From Streptococcaceae bacterium (GTDB lineage Bacteria; Bacillota; Bacilli; Lactobacillales; Streptococcaceae), in contig JAIRWF010000031.1 of assembly GCA_031253335.1 (NCBI GenBank), positions 1 to 33,626 of the forward strand: a stretch of 33,626 bases of DNA, read 5' to 3'. Below the pieces are notes generated by a model that was given only the letters and a program-made list of their open reading frames with translations, had not been told where the DNA came from and searched no databases. The position numbers were made by a program, and so were the translations under genes. Each line of letters begins with the position of its first letter. Position 1 is the stretch's first letter. Shown here piece after piece: positions 15,713 through 23,646 of this stretch.

Positions 15713-17248
15713 TTAGAGCTCTGCCTCTACTTTCTCTTCTAACTTGCCCCCGACCATGAGTATCCCAAGTTCTTGCTTAGTGGTTGCGTCTGGCGTCGTC
15801 TCGCCTGCAATCTTCCCATCATGAATGACGAGTATTCGGTCGGAAACGTTCAAGATTTCATCCAGTTCAAAGCTCACAACAAGGACGGCTTTCCCTTCAT
15901 CACGTGCCTGAATCAGACGCTTATGGATATACTCAATCGCACCCACATCAAGGCCGCGTGTTGGTTGGCTGACAATCAATAAATTAGGGTTGCGATCAAT
16001 CTCGCGGGCTACGATAGCTTTTTGCTGGTTCCCACCGGATAGAGAAGCCGCAGAAATCAGCTCAGAGGCGCCCCGCACATCAAACTCTGCCATGAGTTCT
16101 CTTGCGTGGCGATTGATTTCATCGTAGTTCAAGAGACCATGACGACTGTTGGGTGCCTTGTAGTAGGTTTGAAGCGCAATATTTTCGGCCACGGTCATCT
16201 GCAAAACAAGGCCATCTCTCTGGCGGTCTTCTGGAACGTGGCTTACAGCTTGCTCGGTAATTTTTCTGGGACTTTGGCCTGTAATGTCTTTGCCTTTTAA
16301 GGTCACACTCCCTGACTCGATCTTCGTAAGGCCTGTAAGCGCACGGATGAGCTCACTCTGGCCATTGCCGTCAATCCCCGCAAGGCCGACGATTTCTCCA
16401 GCTCGTACCTGCAAAGAAAGACCTTTGACGGCATCAGCGCCGCGGAATTCTTTCACGACGAGATTTTTGACATCAAGAACTACTTCTTTAGGTGCGGCTG
16501 CTTCTTTTTCCGTGACAAAGGATACCGAGTGTCCCACCATCATCTCGGCGAGCTCTTGATTGGTCTTGTTGCCCAGCTCGACCGTCTCGATAGATTTCCC
16601 ACGACGAATCACCGTGATACGATCCGCAACCGCTCTGATTTCATCGAGTTTATGCGTGATAAAGAGGATAGACTTGCCTTCAGTAACCAGATTTTTCATG
16701 ATGGCCATGAGTTCTGAGATCTCAGCAGGCGTAAGAACGGCCGTCGGCTCATCGAAAATCAAGATGTCAGCCCCGCGGTAGAGGGTTTTGAGAATCTCAA
16801 CACGTTGTTGTTGCCCAACAGAAATGTCCCGTACGATAGCATCTGGCTGAACCGCAAGGCCGTAGCGATTTGAGAGCTCAATGATTTTTGCTCTAGCTGC
16901 CGCAATATCAAGACTTAAGCCTTTCGTCGTCTCAGAACCCAAGATGATATTTTCTGTGACACTAAAGGCATCGACTAACATAAAGTGCTGGTGAACCATC
17001 CCAATGCCTAGCTCTGCAGCCTTTGAAGGTGAGTCGATGTGCTCAAGCTTTCCAGCGACATGGACCTCTCCTTCTGTGGGCTCTAAAAGGCCTGAAAGAA
17101 TATTCATGAGCGTGGACTTACCCGCACCATTTTCGCCCAGGAGCGCATGAATTTCGCCTTTTTGTAGGTCTAGGTTGATGGCGTCGTTCGCCACGAAGTC
17201 GCCAAAACGCTTGGTTACGTCAATCATTTCGATAACTTTTTCAGGCAT
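15713..17248 (-). CDS. nupA: Nucleoside ABC transporter ATPase NupA (YufO-like)
   Basis: A 511-residue cytosolic ATPase with two fused ABC domains, as in sugar and nucleoside importers. Domain 1 has Walker A GENGAGKST (about 37-45), signature SVGQQQRVEI and Walker B ILIFDEPTAVL. Domain 2 has the degenerate P-loop GIDGNGQSE, signature LSGGNQQKAI and LLIVSQPTRGLD, where the usual catalytic Glu after Walker B is replaced by Gln. GGAGG lies 4 nt before the ATG. It has its own TGCTATAAT box, in addition to any read-through from bmpA. Confidence 0.95.
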   Translation of the reverse strand: MPEKVIEMIDVTKRFGDFVANDAINLDLQKGEIHALLGENGAGKSTLMNILSGLLEPTEGEVHVAGKLEHIDSPSKAAELGIGMVHQHFMLVDAFSVTENIILGSETTKGLSLDIAAARAKIIELSNRYGLAVQPDAIVRDISVGQQQRVEILKTLYRGADILIFDEPTAVLTPAEISELMAIMKNLVTEGKSILFITHKLDEIRAVADRITVIRRGKSIETVELGNKTNQELAEMMVGHSVSFVTEKEAAAPKEVVLDVKNLVVKEFRGADAVKGLSLQVRAGEIVGLAGIDGNGQSELIRALTGLTKIESGSVTLKGKDITGQSPRKITEQAVSHVPEDRQRDGLVLQMTVAENIALQTYYKAPNSRHGLLNYDEINRHARELMAEFDVRGASELISAASLSGGNQQKAIVAREIDRNPNLLIVSQPTRGLDVGAIEYIHKRLIQARDEGKAVLVVSFELDEILNVSDRILVIHDGKIAGETTPDATTKQELGILMVGGKLEEKVEAEL

Positions 17249-17277
17249 AAGGCCTCCATATAGTATCTTTTTTCTAT

Positions 17278-17286
17278 ATTATAGCA
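17278..17286 (-). promoter_or_regulatory. Extended -10 box upstream of nupA
   Basis: TGCTATAAT on the minus strand, 29 nt before the nupA ATG, leaving room for its GGAGG. It allows nupABC expression independent of bmpA. Confidence 0.55.
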
Positions 17287-17326
17287 GAAACTCTACTAGA
17301 TGTAGTGTTAGAATTTCAATTTTCTT

Positions 17327-17357
17327 TTAAAAAAATGGAGTGCTAGGACTCCATTTT
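17327..17357 (-). terminator. Terminator between bmpA and nupA
   Basis: On the minus strand ATGGAGT pairs with ACTCCAT over CCTAGC, followed by seven or more T. It should make the binding protein more abundant than the membrane components. Confidence 0.85.
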
Positions 17358-17376
17358 CTTGGGGCTTTTGAAAGGC

Positions 17377-18429
17377 TTATTTTGCAGGCACTTTAATCTT
17401 GCCATCAATAATTTTTTGCTTCGCAGTCGCAACGGCTGATTTAATGCTTGAGTCAGCGTTGTCGAGTGCTAAGTCAACACCCCCGTTGGCAAGGTTTTCA
17501 TTTTCGACTTTGCCGCCAGGGAATTTACCCTGCATGTTTTCGTCTGCAATTTTCTTGACGACGTTGCCTACTTCTTTGACGGTTGAAACGAGGACGAAGT
17601 TAGATTCCTTGCCGTCTTTAGACTTATAGCTGCCAAGGTAGTTTTGATCCTGGTCAACGCCTATGACCCATACTTTGTTGGCTTCGGTACGGTTTTGGTT
17701 AAGGGCTTTTGCTTCTGCAAAGGTACCTGCACCGACACCGCCTGCACATTGGTAAACAACGTCTGCACCAGATTGGTACATAGAGGCAGAAATAGTCTGG
17801 CCTTTAGAGGCGTCTGTGTAACTATTAGCATATTGGACGTCAATCTTGATGTTTGGATTCACAGATTGTGCGCCTTTCGTGAAGCCGACTTGGAAAGCTG
17901 TGATGACGTCTGAAACCATGCCACCAATGAAGCCAATCTTACCGGTCTTTGAGGCTTTTGCTGCGGCAATCCCAGCAAGGTAAGCTGATTGCTCGTCAGC
18001 AAAACTTGCAGAGGCGACATTCTTTTGTCCCGTAATGACATCATCCACAATCACGAAGTGAAGTTTTGGATTCGCTTTTGCTGTGGCCTTTGTCGCAGGA
18101 GTAAGGTTGTAGCCGATACCAAAGAAGAGGTTATAACCTGCTGAGATAGCGGAGTTGTAATTGGTCGTGTAGTCTGAAGCTGAGTTTGACTGGAAGGCTT
18201 GGTAGTTCTCTCCTTTTGCGCCAGAGACTTTGTAATTGTGCTCGCTTGCCCAAGACTTCAAGCCGTTAAAGGCAGATTCATTGAAGCTACGGTCATTGAG
18301 TCCACCAAGGTCTGTAATGACGGCAACTTTCGTCGCATTGGCGGAGCCTGTCGTTGAACGACAGCCAGCAAAGAGCGAAACAGCAGCGAGGCCAGCAAGG
18401 GCAAGGCCTAAGATTTTAGTTTTCTTCAT
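17377..18429 (-). CDS. bmpA: Nucleoside-binding lipoprotein BmpA
   Basis: A 350-residue surface lipoprotein of the BMP family, the substrate receptor for NupABC. The signal peptide MKKTKILGLALAGLAAVSLF ends at lipobox FAGC (Cys about residue 23). Family blocks are ITDLGGLNDRSFNESAFNGL, FGIGYNLTPA and IGVDQDQNYLGSYK. The nearest GGAGG lies 13 nt before the ATG, unusually far, and CTTCAT/ATGAAG around the start can pair. A PurBox and promoter lie upstream. Confidence 0.95.
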   Translation of the reverse strand: MKKTKILGLALAGLAAVSLFAGCRSTTGSANATKVAVITDLGGLNDRSFNESAFNGLKSWASEHNYKVSGAKGENYQAFQSNSASDYTTNYNSAISAGYNLFFGIGYNLTPATKATAKANPKLHFVIVDDVITGQKNVASASFADEQSAYLAGIAAAKASKTGKIGFIGGMVSDVITAFQVGFTKGAQSVNPNIKIDVQYANSYTDASKGQTISASMYQSGADVVYQCAGGVGAGTFAEAKALNQNRTEANKVWVIGVDQDQNYLGSYKSKDGKESNFVLVSTVKEVGNVVKKIADENMQGKFPGGKVENENLANGGVDLALDNADSSIKSAVATAKQKIIDGKIKVPAK

Positions 18430-18561
18430 TTGGATGAAGGGTCCTCCTCTAAGATTTGGATTTTACAAAGGTAAAATTCAGTTGAATTTGGCTACAACGC
18501 GTATTGACAGGCTTCATTTTGCACATGATTACTGTCAATAAAACGTTTGGTAACTGTTTTT

Positions 18562-18589
18562 AGTATAACGAATCTCCTTTTTTTTCGCA
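18562..18589 (-). promoter_or_regulatory. bmpA promoter
   Basis: TTGCGA, 16 bp, TATACT on the minus strand. The 5' leader to bmpA is about 125 nt and contains two inverted repeats: TTGACAG/CTGTCAA, and ATTTTAC/GTAAAAT near 18460. Confidence 0.6.
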
Positions 18590-18624
18590 AGAAGTTGAGG
18601 AAATCTTGGTGGAAATTTGAGAAG

Positions 18625-18636
18625 ATTGTTCGGATT
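18625..18636 (-). promoter_or_regulatory. PurBox (PurR activator site) upstream of bmpA
   Basis: AATCCGAACAAT on the minus strand matches the lactococcal PurBox consensus AWWCCGAACWWT at every position. It lies about 75 bp upstream of the predicted bmpA start site, the position known for PurR-activated pur promoters in L. lactis. It suggests purine-dependent activation of nucleoside uptake. Confidence 0.7.
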
Positions 18637-18663
18637 TTAAGCTTTATTTTTCTGAAAATAATG

Positions 18664-18686
18664 AGAAAAACGCCCGAAAGGCGTTT
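18664..18686 (-). terminator. Terminator after cdd
   Basis: On the minus strand AACGCC pairs with GGCGTT over TTTCG, followed by TTTC. It separates the deo/cdd run from bmpA. The other parts of the 323-bp gap hold the palindrome at 18737, the PurBox and the bmpA promoter. Confidence 0.75.
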
Positions 18687-18736
18687 CATTTGAGTTTCTT
18701 TTATGAAAATGAATGGGAAAATCAGTTTATCTTAGC

Positions 18737-18823
18737 TGTCAAATTTGACAACTTAGTCCAAATCCGTGAAGCGATAAGGCAAAAGCTCTCCAAGCGTCAT
18801 CGTCTTAGCTGTCAAATCTGACG
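18737..18823. repeat. 14-bp palindromes at the end of cdd
   Basis: TGTCAAATTTGACA at 18737-18750 directly after the cdd stop, and TGTCAAATCTGACG at 18810-18823 inside cdd, where it reads SSDLT. Confidence 0.85.
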
Positions 18824-19142
18824 AGAGAAGCGTCACAGACATCTCGGGCGGGCAAAATTCTGACAAGACTTGCCGACAAGCACCACAAGGGCTAATTGGA
18901 TCTTTTGTCTCCCCATAAATTGTCAGAGACTTAAATTCTCTGACACCTTCGCTGATGGCTTTAAAAATCGCCGTCCGCTCTGCGCAATTCGTCAGACCAA
19001 AGCTGATATTCTCTATATTGCAGCCCGTAAAAAGCCTTCCGTCAGAAGATTCGAGCACTGCACCCACACGAAAATGCGAGTAGGGCACATAGGCGGCCTC
19101 GCTCGCTTTTTTCGCTAATGCTGCTAAATCAGTAGTTGCCAC
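18753..19142 (-). CDS. cdd: Cytidine deaminase
   Basis: A 129-residue cytosolic zinc enzyme converting cytidine and deoxycytidine to uridine and deoxyuridine. The catalytic motif NCAERTAIF (about 52-60, Cys ligand and catalytic Glu) and PCGACRQVL (two Cys ligands, about 84-92) are intact. The start is a GTG at 19142 with GGAAGG upstream at 11 nt, overlapping deoC by 14 nt. An inverted repeat of 9-bp arms, TGTCAGAGA/TCTCTGACA, lies inside the gene at 18921-18945. Confidence 0.95.
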   Translation of the reverse strand: MATTDLAALAKKASEAAYVPYSHFRVGAVLESSDGRLFTGCNIENISFGLTNCAERTAIFKAISEGVREFKSLTIYGETKDPISPCGACRQVLSEFCPPEMSVTLLSSDLTAKTMTLGELLPYRFTDLD

Positions 19143-19797
19143 TTGCTGTCACGCCTTCCATAATCGCAACCCCCGCCGAGCAGCCAAGTCGCGACGCACC
19201 CGCTGCAATCATGGCTTCTGCTTCCTCACGGTTATGAATCCCGCCCGAGGCTTTCACGCCCATGTCAGGACCAACGGTTTCCCGCATAAGTTTGACGTCT
19301 TCGACCGTCGCACCACCCGTTGAAAAGCCAGTCGAGGTCTTGACAAAGTCTGCGCCGACTTCTTTCGCGATTTGACAGGCTTTGACCTTCTCGTCATCTG
19401 TTAAAAGGCAGGTCTCAATGATGACTTTCAAGATCTTGTCAGATTTGACAGCATTGACTGCTGCAATATCCGATTTGACAAGATCCCAGTTGCCTGATTT
19501 CACAGCGCCGACGTTTATAACCATGTCAATCTCATCAGCACCCGCTGCAATCGCAGATTGCGCTTCAACCGCTTTTACCGCTGATGTATTGGCGCCTAGA
19601 GGAAAGCCAATGACGGTACAAGTTGCAACACCTGAGCCTGCTAATTCTTTTGCGGTCAGTTCCACCCAAGTGGGGTTGATACAGACACTCGCAAAGTGGT
19701 ATTTTTTCGCTTCGTCAATAATTTTCTTCACTGCCGTTTCATTGGCTTCAGGTTTTAAAATGGTGTGGTCAATGTATGTGTTAATAGCTTCAGTCAT
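19129..19797 (-). CDS. deoC: Deoxyribose-phosphate aldolase
   Basis: A 222-residue class I aldolase cleaving 2-deoxyribose 5-phosphate to glyceraldehyde 3-phosphate and acetaldehyde. The conserved Asp is in [14 protein letters not shown], the Schiff-base Lys in [13 protein letters not shown], and a second Lys in [16 protein letters not shown] precedes ATG 19797. It carries palindrome copies at 19437-19450 (reads VKSD) and a degraded one at 19467-19480. Confidence 0.97.
   Translation of the reverse strand: MTEAINTYIDHTILKPEANETAVKKIIDEAKKYHFASVCINPTWVELTAKELAGSGVATCTVIGFPLGANTSAVKAVEAQSAIAAGADEIDMVINVGAVKSGNWDLVKSDIAAVNAVKSDKILKVIIETCLLTDDEKVKACQIAKEVGADFVKTSTGFSTGGATVEDVKLMRETVGPDMGVKASGGIHNREEAEAMIAAGASRLGCSAGVAIMEGVTASGNY
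19437..19480. repeat. 14-bp palindrome and a degraded copy inside deoC
   Basis: TGTCAGATTTGACA at 19437-19450, and TATCCGATTTGACA at 19467-19480, exactly 30 bp (10 codons) apart and in the same frame, both reading VKSD in the protein. Confidence 0.75.
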
Positions 19798-19809
19798 TTT
19801 TTTATTCCT

Positions 19810-20628
19810 TTACATTTTTTCTAAAATTGCTTTTACCAAGCGTTTGAAGTCTTCTTTCACGCGCTCCGTGGTTGCAACCACTTCGGCATGATTAAGTTCA
19901 CTCTGCATCCCTGCCGCCAGATTCGTAATGCAGGATATGCCCAATACTTTCATCCCTGCATGCGCGGCTGCAATGACTTCAGGAACTGTAGACATACCAA
20001 CTGCCGACGCACCTAATACACGTGCCATACGAATTTCTGCAGGCGTTTCATAGCTCGGACCAGAATTCGCCAAATAAACACCTTCTTGCAAAGTAACACC
20101 GAGCGTTTTGGCAACTTCACGCGCCAAATCTTGATAGCCTTTCGTATAAGCTTCACTCATATCTGGGAAACGGGGGCCTATTTCATCATCATTGGCGCCC
20201 ATGAGCGGATTTTCTCCTATGAAGTTAATATGATCCGTAATCAGCATCAAGTCTCCCGCATGGAAAGCTTCGTTGACGCCTCCTGCAGCATTTGTCACAA
20301 GGAGTGATTCCACGCCCATTTTAGCAAAGACGCGCACGGGATAAATCACCACATCCATCGGATTGCCTTCATAGTAGTGGAAGCGTCCTTGCATGGCTAA
20401 CACTTTCTTCCCTGAAAGCGTCCCATAGACAAGCTGCCCCGCATGCCCCACGACCGTCGAGACAGGAAAATGTGGAATCTCGCTATATGGCACAATCACG
20501 GTATCCGTGACTTCTTCTGCCAATTCACCTAAGCCTGAGCCTAAGATTAACGCAATATCTACGTCCCCAATCCCTTTATTTTTCAAGTAAGTCGTTGTGG
20601 CACTTAATTTTTCTTGTAATGTTAGCAT
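19810..20628 (-). CDS. punA: Purine-nucleoside phosphorylase (PunA/PNP-I type)
   Basis: A 272-residue cytosolic enzyme of the trimeric PNP family that phosphorolyses guanosine- and inosine-type nucleosides. Family signatures are LILGSGLGELAEE (about 28-40), VVGHAGQLVYG, MQGRFHYYEG, TNAAGGVNEAF and VGMSTVPEVIAAAHAGM, with GISCITNLAAG after it. The RBS is AAAGGGA. It lies 12 bp from each neighbour, between deoB and deoC. Confidence 0.95.
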   Translation of the reverse strand: MLTLQEKLSATTTYLKNKGIGDVDIALILGSGLGELAEEVTDTVIVPYSEIPHFPVSTVVGHAGQLVYGTLSGKKVLAMQGRFHYYEGNPMDVVIYPVRVFAKMGVESLLVTNAAGGVNEAFHAGDLMLITDHINFIGENPLMGANDDEIGPRFPDMSEAYTKGYQDLAREVAKTLGVTLQEGVYLANSGPSYETPAEIRMARVLGASAVGMSTVPEVIAAAHAGMKVLGISCITNLAAGMQSELNHAEVVATTERVKEDFKRLVKAILEKM

Positions 20629-20639
20629 GTATCCCTTTC

Positions 20640-21860
20640 TTAGACGAGTTTATCGAGGAAGCTCTCACCAATATCGCCTTTAGCCACCTTGAAATTCTCA
20701 GCAATCGTTGCAGAAATATCCGCAAAATGGCCGACTGGCAAGACGCCAGGATTTTGGTAAGCTTTCGAGAAAGTAATGAGCGGAATATACTCACGTGTGT
20801 GGTCTGTTCCCACGTGCGTTGGATCATTTCCGTGGTCGGCTGTAATCATGAGGACATCATCGTCGTTCATCGCTGCCATGATTTCAGGTAAACGACCATC
20901 GAGGTCTTCAATCGCTTTTGCATACCCTTCTGGATTTCTGCGGTGACCATATTTTGCATCAAAATCCACCAAATTCACAAAGAGCAAGCCTTCTTGGAAT
21001 TCAGGCAAGGCCATGGCTTTCAGCATCCGATTGACACCATCCATATCGTTTTGGTTATGTCCCATGTCCTTGTTAATGCCTTGCCCATCATAAATATCAT
21101 GGATTTTTCCGACTGAAATCACCGGAAAACCCGCCTCATCCAGATGGTTTAAAACAGTAGGACCAAATGGTTTCAACGCATAATCCCGGCGGTTCGCTGT
21201 CCGCTCAAAACTTCCTACTTGACCGATATAAGGTCGTGCAATGATACGGCCCAAGAGCCATTCAGAGCCCACATTGGTAATTTCACGAACGTATTCACAA
21301 ATCTTATACAGCTCATCTAAAGGAATCACGTCTTCATGCGCAGCAATCTGCAAAACAGGATCAGCCGAGGTATATATAATCAACTCGCCCGTTTCCATCT
21401 GGCGTGGCCCAAAATCGTCAATGACTGCCGTCCCAGAATAAGGCTTATTTGGCTCACGCATGACTTTGCGCCCAGAGAAGTCTTCGATTTTCTTTAAGAG
21501 TTCTTCAGGAAAACCTTCTGGATACGTCGGAAACGGCGTTTTGATGTCTAGCCCCATAATCTCCCAGTGGCCCGTCATGGTATCTTTCCCGTCTGAGACT
21601 TCTTGCAGTTTTGTCACATAGCCAAGCGGTGCTTCTTCTTGTGGAATCCCACGGAGTGCTTTGGAACGTGGAATATTGCCAAGGCCTATCTTTGTAAAAT
21701 TCGGCACATGGAGATCCACCGCATCCGCAATATGGCCCCAGGTATCGGCACCATCATCTGGCACTTTCCCATTAAAGAAATGGTTCGCATCAGGAGCTGC
21801 TCCGATACCCAATGAATCCATGACGATTAAATGAACACGACTAAATTTTTGATGAGACAT
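20640..21860 (-). CDS. deoB: Phosphopentomutase
   Basis: A 406-residue alkaline-phosphatase-superfamily enzyme interconverting (deoxy)ribose 1- and 5-phosphates. Metal and phospho-acceptor residues lie in VIVMD-like [17 protein letters not shown] (about 9-25), [11 protein letters not shown] (phosphorylated Thr near 96) and [20 protein letters not shown] near 340. GAGGAA is the RBS. No promoter is visible in the 298-bp gap upstream, so transcription probably comes from the MFS promoter through the MITE. Confidence 0.97.
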   Translation of the reverse strand: MSHQKFSRVHLIVMDSLGIGAAPDANHFFNGKVPDDGADTWGHIADAVDLHVPNFTKIGLGNIPRSKALRGIPQEEAPLGYVTKLQEVSDGKDTMTGHWEIMGLDIKTPFPTYPEGFPEELLKKIEDFSGRKVMREPNKPYSGTAVIDDFGPRQMETGELIIYTSADPVLQIAAHEDVIPLDELYKICEYVREITNVGSEWLLGRIIARPYIGQVGSFERTANRRDYALKPFGPTVLNHLDEAGFPVISVGKIHDIYDGQGINKDMGHNQNDMDGVNRMLKAMALPEFQEGLLFVNLVDFDAKYGHRRNPEGYAKAIEDLDGRLPEIMAAMNDDDVLMITADHGNDPTHVGTDHTREYIPLITFSKAYQNPGVLPVGHFADISATIAENFKVAKGDIGESFLDKLV

Positions 21861-21889
21861 AATTTCCTCTTTTCTTTTTCTAACCCTGA

Positions 21890-21961
21890 TTATGCCACAG
21901 TTTCGATGGCATTTTTTTCAAAATCTTCGATTTCTTCTGAAACTTTTTCCAAATCTTCTTT
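21890..21961 (-). pseudogene. Coding remnant left of MITE copy 2, probably the displaced 3' end of the MFS gene
   Basis: One minus-strand frame reads [18 protein letters not shown] and then AIETVA and a stop at 21890. Strict removal of the element in the MFS frame instead gives a lysine-rich tail beginning KKIWKKFQKKSK and stopping at about 21882. The acidic frame has the more usual codon choice, but it would need a one-base change at the junction. Either way the sequence looks like the original 3' end of the MFS gene, cut off by the insertion. Confidence 0.4.
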
Positions 21962-22170
21962 GGTTCCCTCTATCTTCGCGCTTTGCGCTGCGCTGTCCAT
22001 GCTCGCTAAGCAAGCATAGCTGGCAAGTCGCATGGCAACGCCCTGCTTTTCGCCCAACCACGCGACAGCGCTTGCTTGACGCAGGCTGGGACTTGTTTCA
22101 CAAGTCTCTATCTACCACCTTGGACGAATCGTCCAAGCAAGAAAAAGCAAATCGGTTTTTAGACACGCCC
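21962..22170 (-). mobile_element. Short TIR element (MITE-like), copy 2
   Basis: Read on the minus strand, it starts GGGCGTGTCTAAAAACC and ends AGATAGAGGGAACC. TTCTTT is directly repeated at both flanks (21956-21961 and 22172-22177). The GGTT end matches copy 1 over about 90 bp; the GGGCG end matches copy 3. The interior has a perfect hairpin CTTGGACGA/TCGTCCAAG. The GGGCGTGTCTAA end supplies the last codons and stop of the MFS gene. No transposase is encoded. It fills most of the 21861-22158 gap. Confidence 0.75.
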
Positions 22171-23526
22171 GTTCTTTGCCATGTTTGGCCGTACCAAGAA
22201 CAAGAAAACAAGGAGAGCGAGCGCCGCTATTATCGCAATGACAAACAAGACTTCACTGTAATGGTTCGCCAGTGTTTTTCCGAAAATTCCTAAATGCAGC
22301 GAATCAATGAATTTCGACGAGTAGGTAAAACCAATGGACATCGCAATGTTAATCGTCAGATTGTAGAAACCAATCGCTGTCCCGCGTTTTTCTTCGGGGG
22401 TTTTTTCAAGCCCTGCATACATGAGTGGCGCATACATCATCGCATAGGCACATGACGCCAAGATGAGCAGGCCCACAAAGAGAAAGAGGGGTGCTCCCAT
22501 GAAGAGACTGGCTACAAGAGCAGAGGCAATAATCACGCCCATCGAAAGACTCACAGCCTTCACAGAGTTGAGCTTTTTAGCAATGGCGCCTGACAAGGAG
22601 CCAACCGCTGCTGCCGCGAGACAAGCGGGGATAAACATGAGGGAGACCTTGTCGAGTCCTAATTTATAGACTTCGGTCATGAGAAATGAGAAGGTATTAA
22701 GGACAAAGGAGGCTTGCACAGAGTAGATAAGGAGCGCTGCAAGGAGCGTGAAGACAAAGAGTTTATTTTTGAAGAAATCAATCGTGATGAAAGCTTTCTT
22801 GCGTTTTGAAATATAAGTTAGAAAGAGAATGACTGCGACGATAAAGAGTCCCAGGACTAACCACGAGAAATTCGTGAGATAAACCATGGCTGTGACCGCA
22901 ACAGCTGCCACCAGGATAATCCCAATCACATCGACAAACTTGCTTTCACCAGTTTCTTTCGGAAGGAATTTAATCAAAAAGGGAATCAAGATGAGACTTA
23001 AGAGTGGCACGAGAAACAATGTTTCCCAAGCGAGATAAGTCGTGATAAAGCCTGCTGTGAGCGTTCCAATGACAGTCGCTAGCTGGAAACTTGCGGTAGA
23101 AAAGCCATAATATTTCTTTTGCTTCTCGGCAGGAACGTATCGGGAGACGAAGATTAAGTAGAGCGTTTCCGTGGCGCCAAGACCTGCGGCTTGAATGATA
23201 CGTGCCAAAACGACAAGCTGTAGGTTGTTATGGAAAATAAAGCCAAAGAGAGAACCCACACTAATCAAGGAAATCCCTATTACAAGGAGCTTTTTGATCG
23301 AGATACTATCTGAAAGGGACGCATAAACGACAGCTCCCATCCCGATGACGAGTCCCGCAAGAGTCACTTGCCAGGAGACGGTTGAAGCCGAGACGTGGAA
23401 ATACTCTACAAGCTTGGGAGAGATAATCTTAAAGGAATTATCAATCACGAGCGAGAAGACCATGAGAAACAAAATGGTGGGAACCGCTTTGCCGATTTGG
23501 ACTTCTGGTTTTTGGACTTGTTGCAT
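22159..23526 (-). CDS. MFS transporter (14-helix TetL/DHA2-like), C-terminus altered by a MITE
   Basis: A 455-residue membrane transporter with about 14 helices. Visible family elements are FSLVIDNSFKIISPKLVEYF in helix 1, VVYASLSDSISIKKLLVIG (motif A region) and ARIIQAAGLGATETLYLI (motif C/D region). The last residues NGRV and the stop lie inside MITE copy 2, so the native tail is lost. GGAGG precedes the ATG at 5 nt. Its promoter TATACT (23585-23590) is followed by a perfect cre site. Gene context between deoB and a RpiR-type regulator suggests a nucleoside or sugar-related substrate, but drug export cannot be excluded. Confidence 0.85.
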   Translation of the reverse strand: MQQVQKPEVQIGKAVPTILFLMVFSLVIDNSFKIISPKLVEYFHVSASTVSWQVTLAGLVIGMGAVVYASLSDSISIKKLLVIGISLISVGSLFGFIFHNNLQLVVLARIIQAAGLGATETLYLIFVSRYVPAEKQKKYYGFSTASFQLATVIGTLTAGFITTYLAWETLFLVPLLSLILIPFLIKFLPKETGESKFVDVIGIILVAAVAVTAMVYLTNFSWLVLGLFIVAVILFLTYISKRKKAFITIDFFKNKLFVFTLLAALLIYSVQASFVLNTFSFLMTEVYKLGLDKVSLMFIPACLAAAAVGSLSGAIAKKLNSVKAVSLSMGVIIASALVASLFMGAPLFLFVGLLILASCAYAMMYAPLMYAGLEKTPEEKRGTAIGFYNLTINIAMSIGFTYSSKFIDSLHLGIFGKTLANHYSEVLFVIAIIAALALLVFLFLVRPNMAKNGRV

Positions 23527-23556
23527 AAGAACCTCCTATATGTTGTAATGAAGCTA

Positions 23557-23570
23557 TGAAAGCGTTTTCA
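23557..23570. promoter_or_regulatory. cre site (CcpA) in the MFS leader
   Basis: TGAAAGCGTTTTCA fits the cre consensus at all informative positions. It lies between the -10 box and the RBS, where CcpA binding acts as a block. If the run to cdd is one transcript, deoB, punA, deoC and cdd share this control. Confidence 0.8.
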
Positions 23571-23584
23571 ATTTCTATAGTCTA

Positions 23585-23590
23585 AGTATA
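23585..23590 (-). promoter_or_regulatory. -10 box of the MFS-deoB-punA-deoC-cdd run
   Basis: TATACT on the minus strand, about 58 bp before the MFS ATG. The -35 region overlaps the T-tract of the preceding terminator and is T-rich without a clear hexamer. Confidence 0.5.
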
Positions 23591-23592
23591 AC

Positions 23593-23622
23593 GAAAAAAA
23601 GCTGAAAAAATTTTCAGCTTTA
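23593..23622 (-). terminator. Terminator after the RpiR-type regulator
   Basis: On the minus strand AAAGCTGAAAA pairs with TTTTCAGCTTT, followed by seven T. It closes the rsmC-like/pdp/rpiR transcript. Confidence 0.85.
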
Positions 23623-23646
23623 GTAATTTTACTTTGAAATTAATTT

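Noticed and set aside
18430-18562. Riboswitch in the bmpA leader
   Set aside because: Two inverted repeats are present, but I cannot match them to any known riboswitch class; promoter plus PurBox explain the region better.
19382-19891. 169-residue plus-strand ORF
   Set aside because: It is the antisense of deoC and the start of punA, whose motifs are intact on the minus strand.
21892-22293. 133-residue plus-strand ORF through the MITE
   Set aside because: It merely reads through the repeat and into the antisense of the MFS gene; no RBS and no recognisable domain.
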